Below, in pieces: positions 46,789 to 57,720 of a DNA stretch of 64,000 bases. The notes under the pieces were generated by a model. The model made no database searches and was not told where the DNA came from. It saw only the letters and a program-made list of their open reading frames with translations. Position 1 is the first letter of the stretch. Every line of letters begins with the position of its first letter. Source of the stretch: Jaminaea rosea (lineage: Eukaryota > Basidiomycota > Exobasidiomycetes > Microstromatales); contig NW_020289987.1 of assembly GCF_003144245.1 (NCBI RefSeq), positions 62,001 to 126,000 on the forward strand, written 5' to 3'. The position numbers and the translations under genes were made by a program.

Positions 46789-49700
46789 ATGGATCCCACC
46801 TTTGTGCAAAATCTGCACAACCTCCTCGCGCAGACGAGCGTGCCGGACACAAACGTCGTCAAGAACGCGACGGAGACGCTGCAGAAGCAGTACTTCCCCA
46901 ACAGCAATTCGTTGCCCGCCCTCTTCGAGATTGTGTCGTCAAGTCAGGACCTCAATGTCAGGCAGTTGGCGGCCGTCGAGCTGAGGAAGCAGGTCAAGAA
47001 GAAAGATGGGGCAAATTGGAAGAAGCAGCAGCAAGCGACGAGGGAGCATATCAAGGCGCAGATCTTGGATGGCATACTCAAAGAGACCAGGTGAGTTTGC
47101 CGCACACGACACGACCTAGACGGCCACTGCTTGAGCAGCTTGTATGCTGACCTACTTCTCCTCTCCTCGCTACCTCGCAGCGTCCTCGTACGCAACTCCG
47201 TCTCCCGCGTCATCTCGGAAATCGCAGAGATTGAGCTTCCCCACAACACCTGGCCGGCTCTCCTTCCCTTCCTATTCAATGCGGTCTCATCATCAAATTC
47301 AGTCCACCGCCACATTGCCATTTTCATCTTCTACACCATCCTCGATACCCTCGCCGACGAATCGCAGTCGAGCAACACTTTTGACCCTTACCTGCCGCAA
47401 ATTATGGCCGTTTTCGAGAAGACACTCCAGGACCCGGAATCCCTCGAAGTCCGCATCACTACCGTCCGAGCTTTGGGCCGTGTAGCCAACAACCTCGAGA
47501 CGGACGCAGTTGGTGACCTCTCAGCAATGCAGTCGGCCATCCCCAAAATGATCGAGATCCTCCATCAGTGTCTGCAGGAGACGCACACCGATGGTGTCCG
47601 CCACATCTGCGAGGTCGTCGAGGAGATGTGCCTCCTCGAGACGCCCGTTTTCGGCAACCATCTGCCCAACGTCATCGACTTCCTCCTCGTCAGTGCAGCG
47701 AACGCAGACTACGAGGAGGACATGCGCCTCGCCTGCCTCAACGCCATCGTCTGGATGTGCAGCCACAAGCGATCAAAGATCCAAACGCTCAACCTCGCAC
47801 GACCTATGATCGTCCGCCTCATTAGCATCGCGACTGAGGAAGAGCCAGAAGACACCGACGAGGACTCACCTGCTCGCCTTGCACTGCGCGTCATTGATGA
47901 GCTGGCGACCGAGCTTCCTCCTAGCCACGTCTTCCCTCCCGTCTACGAGGAGATGCAAAAGTACATGTCAAATGGCGATGCCGGTCACCGCAAGGCCGCC
48001 CTTATGGCACTCGGCGTCTCAGCAGAGGGATGCACCGAGTTCATTCGCCCCCACATGAACGAGATCTGGCCCTTCATCGAGGCAGGTATGCGCGACAGCG
48101 ACGTACGAGTCCGCAAGGCTGCCTGCATCTCCCTTGGATGCCTCTGCGACGTGCTGGACGAGGAGTGTGCAGCAAGGCACGCTGTGCTACTTCCCATGAT
48201 CATGGACCTGGTTGCCGACCCTGCCACTCAGCGAGCTGCATGCACGGCCTTGGACGGCATCCTTGAGGTGATGGGCGACGACATCGGCCAATACCTCCCC
48301 GCCATCATGGAGCGCATGGCCGCCCTCCTCGAGTCCGCGCCCGTGATGGTCAAGAGCACAATTGTCGGCGCCATCGGCTCGGCAGCTCACGCATCAAAGC
48401 AGGGCTTCCTCCCTTACTTCCAGCAGACGATCCAGCGATTCCAGCCTTTCCTCCTCCTCACCGAAGATGGCGAGGAGCAAGACCTCCGTGGCACTACCAC
48501 CGACACCATCGGCACCATCGCCGAAGCGGTAGGCAAGGACCACTTCCGTCCCTACCTTGCCGATGCGATGAAGATCACCATCGATGCGCTCAGCATCGAA
48601 TCTCCTCGCCTCAGGGAGTGCAGCTTCATCTTCTTTGCCGTCATGGCCCGTACGTTCGGCGAGGAATATGCCCCTTACCTCCCCGCCACCGTCCCGGCCT
48701 TGATTGCCTCTTTCAAGCAGGCGGAGCACGACCCCGTTCCTGGCGCCTCGGGCAATGGTGTCGTCGACGGCGTTAGCGTAGACGATGGCGACGACGGCTT
48801 CGTCGACATTGATGCGGTCAATGACGCCTTCATGAACGTGAACAGCGCCATTGCCGTGGAGAAGGAGGTGGCCGCAGACTCCCTCGGCGTGGTCTTTGAG
48901 TACACGCGCCAACACTTCATTCCTTACATGGAGGAGGCGGTCAACGAGCTTTGTGAGATGCTGCAGCACTTCTATCAGGGGATCCGCAAGTCTGCCGTCG
49001 CAACGCTGTTCACTTTCATCAACACATTCCAAGACTTGAACAACCCGCAAGAGTGGAAGGCAGGTGCTCAGCCGCCGGTCCCCCTCAGCGCTCCTGTGCA
49101 AGCGCTGGTCGACAAGGTGGTGCCCGGTGCGCTGGAGGTGTGGGAGGACGAGTACGAGCGGTGAGTACAACGATTTGCGATGATGATCTGCCAGACCCTC
49201 CTTTGCCGCCACGTCGCACGCACACGGTGATGATCCTTTACAGTATCTCAGCTCACAATGACCAGTTCCGGCCCACGAGGCTGTAGAGCTGAGCATGACA
49301 ACACACTGTTCCCTATTATCTGAGAGCGAGCGCGACATTAGCGAGGGCGAGGGAGGCGGGACTTTCTCCACGATGCTGGAGTCACAGAGGTACTGACAAG
49401 TCCTGGCGTTTCCCCCTCTCGTTCGCAGCGTCGTCTCCATCGAGATCTGCCGCGGTCTCGCAGAATGCTTGAACAAGAACGGCCCGGCTATCATCGCGCC
49501 GCAATACCTCGAGGCTGTCTGCACGCAAACCATGCTCACTCTCGAGGGCAAGACGGCCGCGCAAGTAGACGCAGACGGCGAGGACGACGACTTGGCAGAG
49601 GAAGCCTCAGAGTACGGTTCCCTCCTCATCTCGGCCGCTTCCGACCTTGTGGGCGCGATGGCCACCGTCCTTCAAGCCGACTTCACCGACCCGCTCCGTC

Positions 49701-50362
49701 AATTCCTGCCGGCGCTCATCAAGTACTATACCCCTGCCCGCTCTTCTGCTGACAGGGCAACAGTCGTGGGCACCTTTGGCGAGGTCATTACGGGCATGAA
49801 GGAGCACATCACTCCCTTCACCAATGAGCTCCTCAGCGTCATCTCTCGCGCCGTAGCCGACGAAGACCCGTCGGTACGCTCCAACGGATGCTTCGCTGCT
49901 GGTGTGCTGGTGCAGAATAGCAAGCAGGACCTCTCACCTCACTTCCCTGCTCTCCTCAATGCCCTCCGTCCCATGTTCGACAAGCGCCAGAGCGAGAGCA
50001 ATGACGAGCAAATCGCGACGGATAATGCAGTCGGATGCGCTTGCCGTATCATCACATCGAAGCCCGACGGCTTGCCTCTTGACCAGCTCTTGCCCGTCAT
50101 CTTTGGCTGCTTGCCACTGAGGAAGGACATGGCCGAATGGGCTCCCGTACTGCAATCGCTCATGAGCCTGGTGCAGAGCAACAACGCCGTGGCGGCACAG
50201 CACATTGATACCATTTTGCAGCTCTTTGCGCACGTGCTTGGCCAACAAGAGGACGTCCTTGGAGGGCAGCTGAGGGGCCAGGTCGTTGCATTCATTGGCG
50301 CTCTTAACCAGAGTGCCGGTGACAAGGTACAGGCTGCGGGGTTGAGCCAGTATGTCGTCTAA
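46789..50362 (+). CDS. KAP123: Importin-beta family karyopherin (Kap123/importin-4 type)
   Basis: Kap123 carries ribosomal proteins and histones H3/H4 into the nucleus. The three exons are 46789-47090, 47181-49160 and 49429-50362; both introns (90 and 268 bases) have GTGAGT donors and CGCAG acceptors and are in phase 2. The product is 1071 residues (yeast Kap123 about 1110), built of HEAT repeats throughout. Family marks: MDPTFVQNLHNLLAQT with the importin N-terminal segment ATETLQKQYF and LAAVELRKQVKKK; HPxHxF-like repeat helices (VRKAACISLGCLCDVL); and an acidic loop VDDGDDGFVDIDAVND. The choice of Kap123/IPO4 over other karyopherins rests on overall resemblance and length. Exons 2 and 3 both code continuous HEAT sequence across the junctions (EVWEDEYER-VVSIEICRG). 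Confidence 0.9.
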
Positions 50363-51229
50363 GCTCCCCTCTGCCTCTATGCCTCGCTCTATCTTCTTGT
50401 TCATTCGTCTTTACCCCTCCATCGCTTCTCGACCTTCTTGATGATAATGTCTACACTCAATGCGGTTAGCATACTCTACGTAGATGACCACCACGGGCCG
50501 TGACGACGGCTGTTCATTCTCGATGTTGCGCCCAACCGTAGATGGCTTTGGCTTGGCCTGCTGCTGCCCGCTCGGCCCTGCGTTCTGCGCTTTTGTTTGT
50601 TGGCTGAGCGACGGTTGAGAGCCGGGTGCACTGCGCCAGTCTTAGCCCGAAGTAACACTTTGAGCGGGCGGGCGGGCGAGCGGGCGGGCGGGCAACAAGT
50701 GAGTGAGTGGGCGGGGCGCGGCCAGCAAGGAGAGGAGAAGGACACGAGGCGCACCGACGCGGCGAAAAGCGCCCACGGGCTGAGAGCGCCACGAGCCCGA
50801 AGGTGAAGCTGCTCTTGGACTTGGTTGCAGCGTCGTAGCGTCCGTCGGCCGTTTGAGAGGGGATGACTGACCTCTATTTCCGTTGATCCTCTCCTACCTT
50901 CCTCATCGCAGCCTTGATCTGGCTACCCACTCTCCCCTTCCTTCCCTTCCCTTGTTGATCGCCCCCTCGAGACCCCCGGCTGGCTTCGGGTTGGCTACTG
51001 CTGTTGCTGCTCATTGCCCTGGAGAAAGAGAGAGAGAGCGTGACTCCACGGCCGCGTCAATACCAATCAGGGACAAAGAGCCACTGACAGCAACGACTCG
51101 CCTCGCCCTTCCTGATAATCGCCGCCGACGCCTTCGCCTCCGCTTTCGCCTTCAAACTCTACACAACTTAACGTATACAGCGACTTGACCCTACTTCAAA
51201 CCCACCACCCTTCATCGCGACTGCCCAAC
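50363..51229. promoter_or_regulatory. Importin 3' end and myosin V promoter/leader
   Basis: 867 bases. The first part is T-rich 3' UTR-like sequence. A guanine-rich block of six GGG runs is at 50665-50693. From about 50880 the sequence is C/T-rich and then CCTTCGCCTCCG-rich up to the ATG, as in other leaders of this genome. No gene is seen. Confidence 0.45.
50665..50693 (+). repeat. Six GGG runs, G-quadruplex-type motif
   Basis: GGGC is repeated three times, then GAGC, then GGGC three times again. The single-base loops fit the G3+N1-7 quadruplex pattern, about 540 bases upstream of the myosin V ATG. Confidence 0.85.
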
Positions 51230-54200
51230 ATGGCCTCGAGCGAAGCGATGACAGCTCTCTCCCCCTACGTGCCCGGTACGCGCGCCTGGTTCACTGACAA
51301 GGACCTTGGCTGGATCTCTGCCACGCAGTCTGGCAAAGTGGGCGTCAACGAAGCGACAGGGGAAGTCACCATTGAATTCACCCTGGACGACGATGAGTCG
51401 CAGCGAGTGGTCAAGACGTCACTGGAGAAGCTGCGTGGGAAGCAACGTGACGAGCAGCTGCCACCTCTGAGGAATCCGCCGTTGCTTGAAGCGACCGACG
51501 ACTTGACGAATCTGTCCTATCTCAATGAGCCGGCGGGTGAGTAGCAAAGCTAGCAAGCCATCGCGCTCCCCATCACGATGCTGACGGCTGATTTCCCGCC
51601 TCGCCGATCGCAGTTCTGCACGCCATCCTCAGCCGCTACTCGCAGCGCCTCATCTACACTTACTCGGGCATCGTGCTCATCGCCGTCAACCCCTTCTTCG
51701 CCCTCAACCTCTACAGCCCCGAGATCATCCAAGCCTATTCTGGCAAGCGTCGAGGCGAGCTCGAGCCTCACTTGTTTGCCATCGCAGAGGACGCTTATCG
51801 TTGCATGATCCGCGATGAAAAGGACCAGACCATCGTCGTCAGCGGCGAGTCAGGGGCGGGAAAGACTGTTTCGGCCAAGTACATCATGCGCTACTTTGCT
51901 ACGGTGGAAGACCCAGATCGGCCAGGCAGCAGGAGGGCAGCAGCGAACAGCGCTGCCCAGGCCAGTGGGACTGCTTCTTCGTCGGCGGCAGCCAGCATGA
52001 GCGAAACGGAGAGGCAGATTTTGGCTACGAACCCCATTATGGAGGCATTTGGTAACGCCAAGACTACGAGGAACGACAACTCGTCGCGATTCGGCAAGTA
52101 CATCGAGATCCTCTTCGACCGAAACCATGAGATTGTTGGGGCCAAGATTCGTACATACCTACTGGAGCGATCTCGTCTCGTCTACCAGCCAGAAAATGAG
52201 CGCAACTACCACATCTTCTACCAGCTCTGCGCTGGTGCACCGGCCTCGGAGCGCAAAGAGCTCGGCCTCGATGACGCTTCCAAGTTCCACTACCTCAATC
52301 AAGGAGGCAACAAGACGATCACGGGAGTTGACGATGCGAAGGACTTTAAGGAGACACAACAAGCGCTGGGCACCGTTGGCCTTACCGTCGAGCGCCAGTG
52401 GTCAATCTTCCGACTCCTCGCAGCGCTGCTGCACTTGGGCAACGTCGAGATTGGCGCCACCCGCAATGACGCCATGCTTGCGCAGGACGAGCCCAGTCTC
52501 TTCATCGCTGCGAAGCTCCTCGGAATTGACCTGGCCGAGTTCCGAAAGTGGACCGTCAAGAAGCAAATTGTCACCCGCGGCGAGAAGATTGTCTCCAACC
52601 TCACGCAGGCTCAAGCCGTCGTCGTGCGCGACTCAGTAGCCAAGTACGTCTACTCATGCCTCTTCGAATGGCTCGTCGACCAGCTCAACCACAGCCTCGC
52701 GCTGGGTTCTGCAGACGCCCGCAAGTCCATGATCGGTGTGCTGGACATCTATGGATTTGAGCGCTTCAAGGTGAACTCCTTCGAGCAGTTCTGCATCAAC
52801 TACGCAAACGAGCGACTGCAGCACGAGTTTAACAGGCACGTCTTCAAGCTCGAGCAGGACGAGTACATGGCAGAAGAGATTTCGTGGACTTTCATTGACT
52901 TCTCGGACAATCAGCCTACAATCGACATGATTGAGAGCAGGCTAGGTATCTTGTCGTTGCTCGACGAGGAGAGCCGCCTGCCCTCGGGTGCGGATGCGTC
53001 TTTCCTTCAGAAGCTCTACACACAGATGGAGCGCAAGCCCGAGTACAAGAATTCGTTCAAGAAGCCGCGATTCGGGCAGAGCGCCTTCACTGTTTGCCAC
53101 TACGCCCTCGACGTCGAATACGAAGTGGAGGGCTTCCTGGAAAAGAATCGCGATGCCGTGCCGGACGAGCATCTCACGCTTCTCGGCGCCACAACGAGCA
53201 ACTTCCTCAAGGAGGTCCTCGAGACGGCCACGCAGCTCGCTAACGCCGCCAAGGAGCAGCCGTCTGCGACCGCTGCTGACGGAGAGAAGACAGCTGCTGC
53301 TGCTGCGGTCCGTCGCCCGGGCGCAGGCATCGTCAAGAAGCCGACGCTCGGATCACAGTTCAAGGCGAGCTTGGTATCGCTCATGACCACGATTGATGCG
53401 ACCAACGTCCACTATATCCGCTGCATTAAGCCCAACGAGGCCAAGAGGGCCTGGGAGGTCGAGCCGCAGAACGTCCTCGGTCAGCTACGAGCCTGCGGTG
53501 TGCTCGAGACGATCCGTATCTCGTGCGCCGGGTACCCTTCGCGCTGGACTTTCGCCGATTTCGCAGAGCGCTATTACATGCTGGTCCCCTCGGCTCATTG
53601 GGACATGACCAGTCTCGAGAAGGCCAAGGAGCTCGCGGCGTATATCCTCAAGACTTGCGTAGATGACGCAGACAAGTACCAGATTGGTCTCAACAAGATC
53701 TTCTTCCGCGCCGGCATGCTGGCACAATTTGAGCAGCGTCGTGGTGACCGACTCAAGAGCCTCGTAACGCTCATTCAGAAGAACTTGCGCCGCAACATAC
53801 AGATGCGCAAATACGGCACCATGCGATCTTCAAGTGTCAAGCTTCAGTCCTGGTGGAGAATGCAGGCGGCCAAGAAGCAGGTCAATGGCATGCGCCAGCA
53901 GAAAGCAGCCGTGCTTCTCCAGACGGCCTTGCGCGCTTGGCTCGCCCAGCAGTCGTACCGCCAGACCCTCGCAGCCGTTGTGCGCATCCAGTCTCTGGCT
54001 CGTGGCAGGGCAACTCGCTCCAGGTTTGCCGACACCCGCGTCACTTCGGCCGCTGTACGCCTGCAAAGCCTCTTCCGAGGTTTGCTCGCCCGACGTCAAT
54101 TCCTGTCCCAGCGTAAGGGCATCGTACTTCTCCAATCCCTGCACCGCCGCCGCCTCGCAAAGCGCGAACTCATCAGCCTACGCAACGAGGCCAAGTCCGC

Positions 54201-56109
54201 CAAGCACTTCAAGGAGGTCACGTACAAGCTCGAGAACAAGGTCGTCGAGCTCACTCAAAACCTGCAGAAGCGCACAAAGGAGAACAAGGAGCTCGTTGCG
54301 CGTGTGCGAGCCTTGGAGGCAAGCATTGCAGAGTGGCAGGGCAAGCACGAGGAGTTGGATGTCAAGTCGAGAGGACTACAAACCGAGCTGGACAAGCCGA
54401 GCGTTCCATTGCCAGAGTTTGAGGCCCTCATCGCCGCGAAGAAGCAGTTGGACGAGCAGCACGACGCGGCGAGGCGGCAGATTACGGTCCATGAGGAGAA
54501 GATCGCTGGCCTTGAGGAGGAGGTACGACGTGGCGCGGAGGAGCTCGAGGCTAGGGAAAGTGCCCTGAGCAAGCGCGAGGACGAGGACAATACCACTGCG
54601 ACTTCCCTTCGTGCGGAGATCAGCAAGCTGCGCGAGGAGCTCGCCCGCGCTCATTCTCTTGCGCAGCTCAGTGGTACAAGCAATGGTGAGCCCGCAGGTG
54701 GCGCCGCAGCTACACGCGACTTCAACGGCTTGTACGATCTCACGATGGGCAAGGAGCCTACTAGCGCGACGACTGCCAACGGCAGCGGTCGGCGAGCACA
54801 ACGTCCGCGCTCGGCGGACGTTGCACCTGGTGGTAATGTGCGCAAAGCTCAAGCGGCCGCCAATCGTCACGTCTCCGTCATGCCACCTCAGCAGCTTATG
54901 GACCGCGACGAGGATGCCGTCGTGGAGGAGATTGAGTCCATCCTGCTTGACGAGGCTCAGCTGGACGAGGACCTTCTGCAAGGCCTCATCCAACAGCTCC
55001 GTGTGCCCATGGGCGACGACATTTCGCCCAAGGAGTGCCTCTTCCCTTCGCACCTCATCGCATTGGTTCTCAACGAGTACTGGCTGCGCAGCATGATCCG
55101 CCCCTCAGAGCGCGTGTTGGCGAACGTGATGCAGACGATCCAGACGCACGTCATGAGCTTGGAGGGAGACGAGCTGGTTACGCAGGCCATCTACTGGATC
55201 TCGAATGTCCACGAGCTCCTGTCGTTCGTCTCTGTTGCAGAGAGCGACCTCCTTGCAGGCATAACGCCCGGGGACAATGACCAAGCATTTGGCGACTATG
55301 AGCGCCTCATCGTGCTGGCAAAGCACGATCTCGAGTCGCTGGAGTACAACATCTACCACACTCTCATCGACAACACCAAGCGTCGCCTCCACAAGATGGT
55401 CGTGCCAGCCGTCATTGAGTCGCAGTCGCTTCCCGGTTTCATCGAGAACTCGAGCGGTCGTCTGTTCAATCGTCTCATCTCGAGCGCGACCAACGCTGCA
55501 CCGGCCTATACGATGGATGACGTGCTCAATATCCTCAACACAGTCTGGCGCGCCCTCAAGACGTATTACCTCGAGGCTGCCGTGGTTCACCAGGTGGTCA
55601 CAGAGCTCATGCGCCTCATCAACTCGACGGCATTCAATGACCTGGTGCTGCGTCGCAGCTTCTGCTCGTGGAAACGGGCGATGCAGATTCAGTACAACAT
55701 CACGCGTATCGAGGAGTGGTGCAAGACCAAGGGTATCCCAGAGGCGATGCTCCAGCTTGAGCACCTTTCCCAGTCGGTTAAGCTGTTGCAACTGAAGAAG
55801 AGCACCGTCGACGACGTGAGCATCATCTTCGATGTCTCTTGGATTCTTTCCCCCTCGCAGATCCACAAGCTCCTCGCCTCCTACCACACGGCAGAGTACG
55901 AGCAGCCGATCTCGCAGGAGATCCTCAAGGCAGCTGCAGCGAGGGTTGTGCCAAACGATAGGAACGATCACTTGCTCCTCCCGCCAGAGGTGGATGAGGC
56001 TGGTCCGTATGAACTACCGATGCCGAGGGAGGTGACGGGGATCGAGACGTACATTCCGTCATTTATTCAGGCGCCGAGCTTGAGAAAGCTAAGCTCCTTG
56101 GTTGCGTGA
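51230..56109 (+). CDS. MYO2: Class V myosin heavy chain
   Basis: Class V myosins carry secretory vesicles and organelles along actin cables; in smut-type fungi this motor is needed for polar growth. Exon 1 is 51230-51536, the intron is 51537-51613 (GTGAGT to ATCGCAG), exon 2 is 51614-56109; 1600 residues. Order: SH3-like N-terminal segment (GTRAWFTDKDLGWI); motor with P-loop GESGAGKT at about residue 180, NAKTTRNDNSSRFGKY (switch I), DIYGFERFKVNSFEQFCINY (switch II and relay); HYIRCIKPN; six IQ motifs at about 822-958; a short coiled coil at about 965-1112; and a C-terminal cargo-binding DIL domain (ILNTVWRALKTYYLEAAVV). The coiled coil is brief for the class, so dimer stability may depend on other regions. 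Single copy here. Confidence 0.96.
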
Positions 56110-56753
56110 GGCGTGGCCGAGGGAAGAAAAGGAGGGTAGGAGGGGAGGAGGATTGAGTTTGTCGTCGTGTAGTCTCCTTTCTATTACACCGGTGCCCTGC
56201 CCTATTGTCATCAACATCATCATCACGAGCATCTCTTCTCTGGGTAACAACGTCTGAGCTGCGGCCTTCAAGGTTTGCCCCGCCAGCGCAACCTACCATA
56301 TCTCTGCGCCCTTCGTAGCTTTCTCCCAGGCGCAAGCGGAGATCTCTTGGCCCGCCGCCTGGCTTCGCGAGCCACTGCGCCTGTGTCATGCCTGAAAGCT
56401 GCACGAGGTGTTGCTTTGGCCTGCTCCGCGCAGCGCGAAATTGGTCCATCTCCAACCATCACGCGGGCGGGGTCGCGACATCCGGCAGCCAGCGTTGAGC
56501 CTCAGCTAATGGCAAATACTCGATGATTGAGCCGCAACGATCGCGTGCCTGCGGCGCTGTTCTATGCTCCGCCGCATCCTCGGAGCACCGTCGTCGTTGC
56601 TGGGTTGCCGGCCTCTGGTCCCGTTTGACGATGTACATGAATGTCCGCCGCTATCAAGGCCCGTCCCGTGTTCTTTTTGGACGCAACCCGTTTCTCTCTG
56701 CGGGTGCCTGCCTCAATCTCGAACGTGATTACCAGCCTTCATGGCCCGTTGTT

Positions 56754-56786
<33 letters not shown>

Positions 56787-57720
56787 TAAACGATCATCCT
56801 CCCCTCACCGTCCTTGTCTGAAGCTTCAATCAATCACGACTCGACGTCGACTGTCATCCCGCAACCTTAGCGTGATCCAGGTGGCCCCTCCTCGCCTCTG
56901 GCCTCTTTCTCCCTCTTTCAGCTTTCGCGGCCAAACCATCTCTGACGAGAGCGGCTACAACGCCGACGCCGCCCAGGAAGCGCCTTCTTCCCAGGCAACG
57001 GAGCTAGTCTAAGTCACGCTCACCTCGCAAAGAAAGACCAGCCAGTCGGGCGAGTCGCGGCCATTTGCGACTTGACGCTCCTCCCCCCCTGCCTTTCGAT
57101 CGTCTGTCTCGTCTGTCCTCGGCTCGCCCAGGCCAAAGCGGGACTGCGAGTCGAGAAGCAAGCAGCCAGGCGCAAGGCCCGAGACACCAAGCGCACTCTC
57201 TCCTGGGCCGCTGCCGCTACTCTGCCAAAGCACACACAGAGTCCAACGCAACGCAACGCAACGCAACAACGCACCGCTGCTCCTTCTTTCCAACCATCTC
57301 CCGACCGACCGGCACCGACGCTCCTTCCTTTCCCTCCTTTCGTCCCCCATCATCGAGGCTCGATCCCCTTGTTCCCTTTTCGGCATACCCACGAGGTCGA
57401 CGAGTCTTGTCACCCTCCCTTGCAGCGCAACGCAACGGTCTCAAAAGCACGGCGGCTTGCTTTAGGCTCCGTGCATCCCAGTCCTTCCTTTGTTCGTCCT
57501 GCTACGCTACCACTACACCGACGTCAAGTTGAAGTGGACGAAGCAGCATACACGCACGCTTCGACATCAGGAAGCAGCATACAAGGGCGCTTCAACTAAT
57601 ACACGACTACCGACAACAACAAAAGACGACGATATACCCGCTCCTCGCCTCTCCCTCTCCGCGGTTAGCTGCCCCTGAACAGCCTGCTCTACGTCCACAC
57701 GGCCTTCTTCAGTTGCCGAC
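56110..57720. other. Long intergenic region and leader upstream of the Nrd1-like gene
   Basis: 1.6 kb without a supported gene. It holds a GGT/GGC repeat at 56751-56786 and a CGCAA pentanucleotide repeat near 57245-57268 with a further copy near 57425. The segment 57280-57700 is C/T- and CA-rich, like a 5' leader. A 175-codon open frame at 57072-57599 begins with TTG and is simple-sequence in composition, so it is not called. An RNA gene or upstream exon cannot be ruled out. Confidence 0.4.
56751..56786 (+). repeat. GGT/GGC trinucleotide repeat
   Basis: About twelve GGT, GGC or near-copy units lie in the region between myosin V and the Nrd1-like gene, just before a TAA in one frame. It is noncoding as far as can be seen. 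Confidence 0.8.

Noticed and set aside
48394-49665. 423-codon open frame on the - strand
   Set aside because: It is fully antisense to importin exons, lacks any domain, and is explained by GC-rich codon use of the sense gene.
55105-55971. 288-codon open frame on the - strand
   Set aside because: Antisense shadow of the myosin DIL domain.
57072-57599. 175-codon + strand frame upstream of the Nrd1-like gene
   Set aside because: It begins with TTG and is made of simple Thr/Pro/Arg-rich sequence from a CGCAA repeat and C/T-rich leader.
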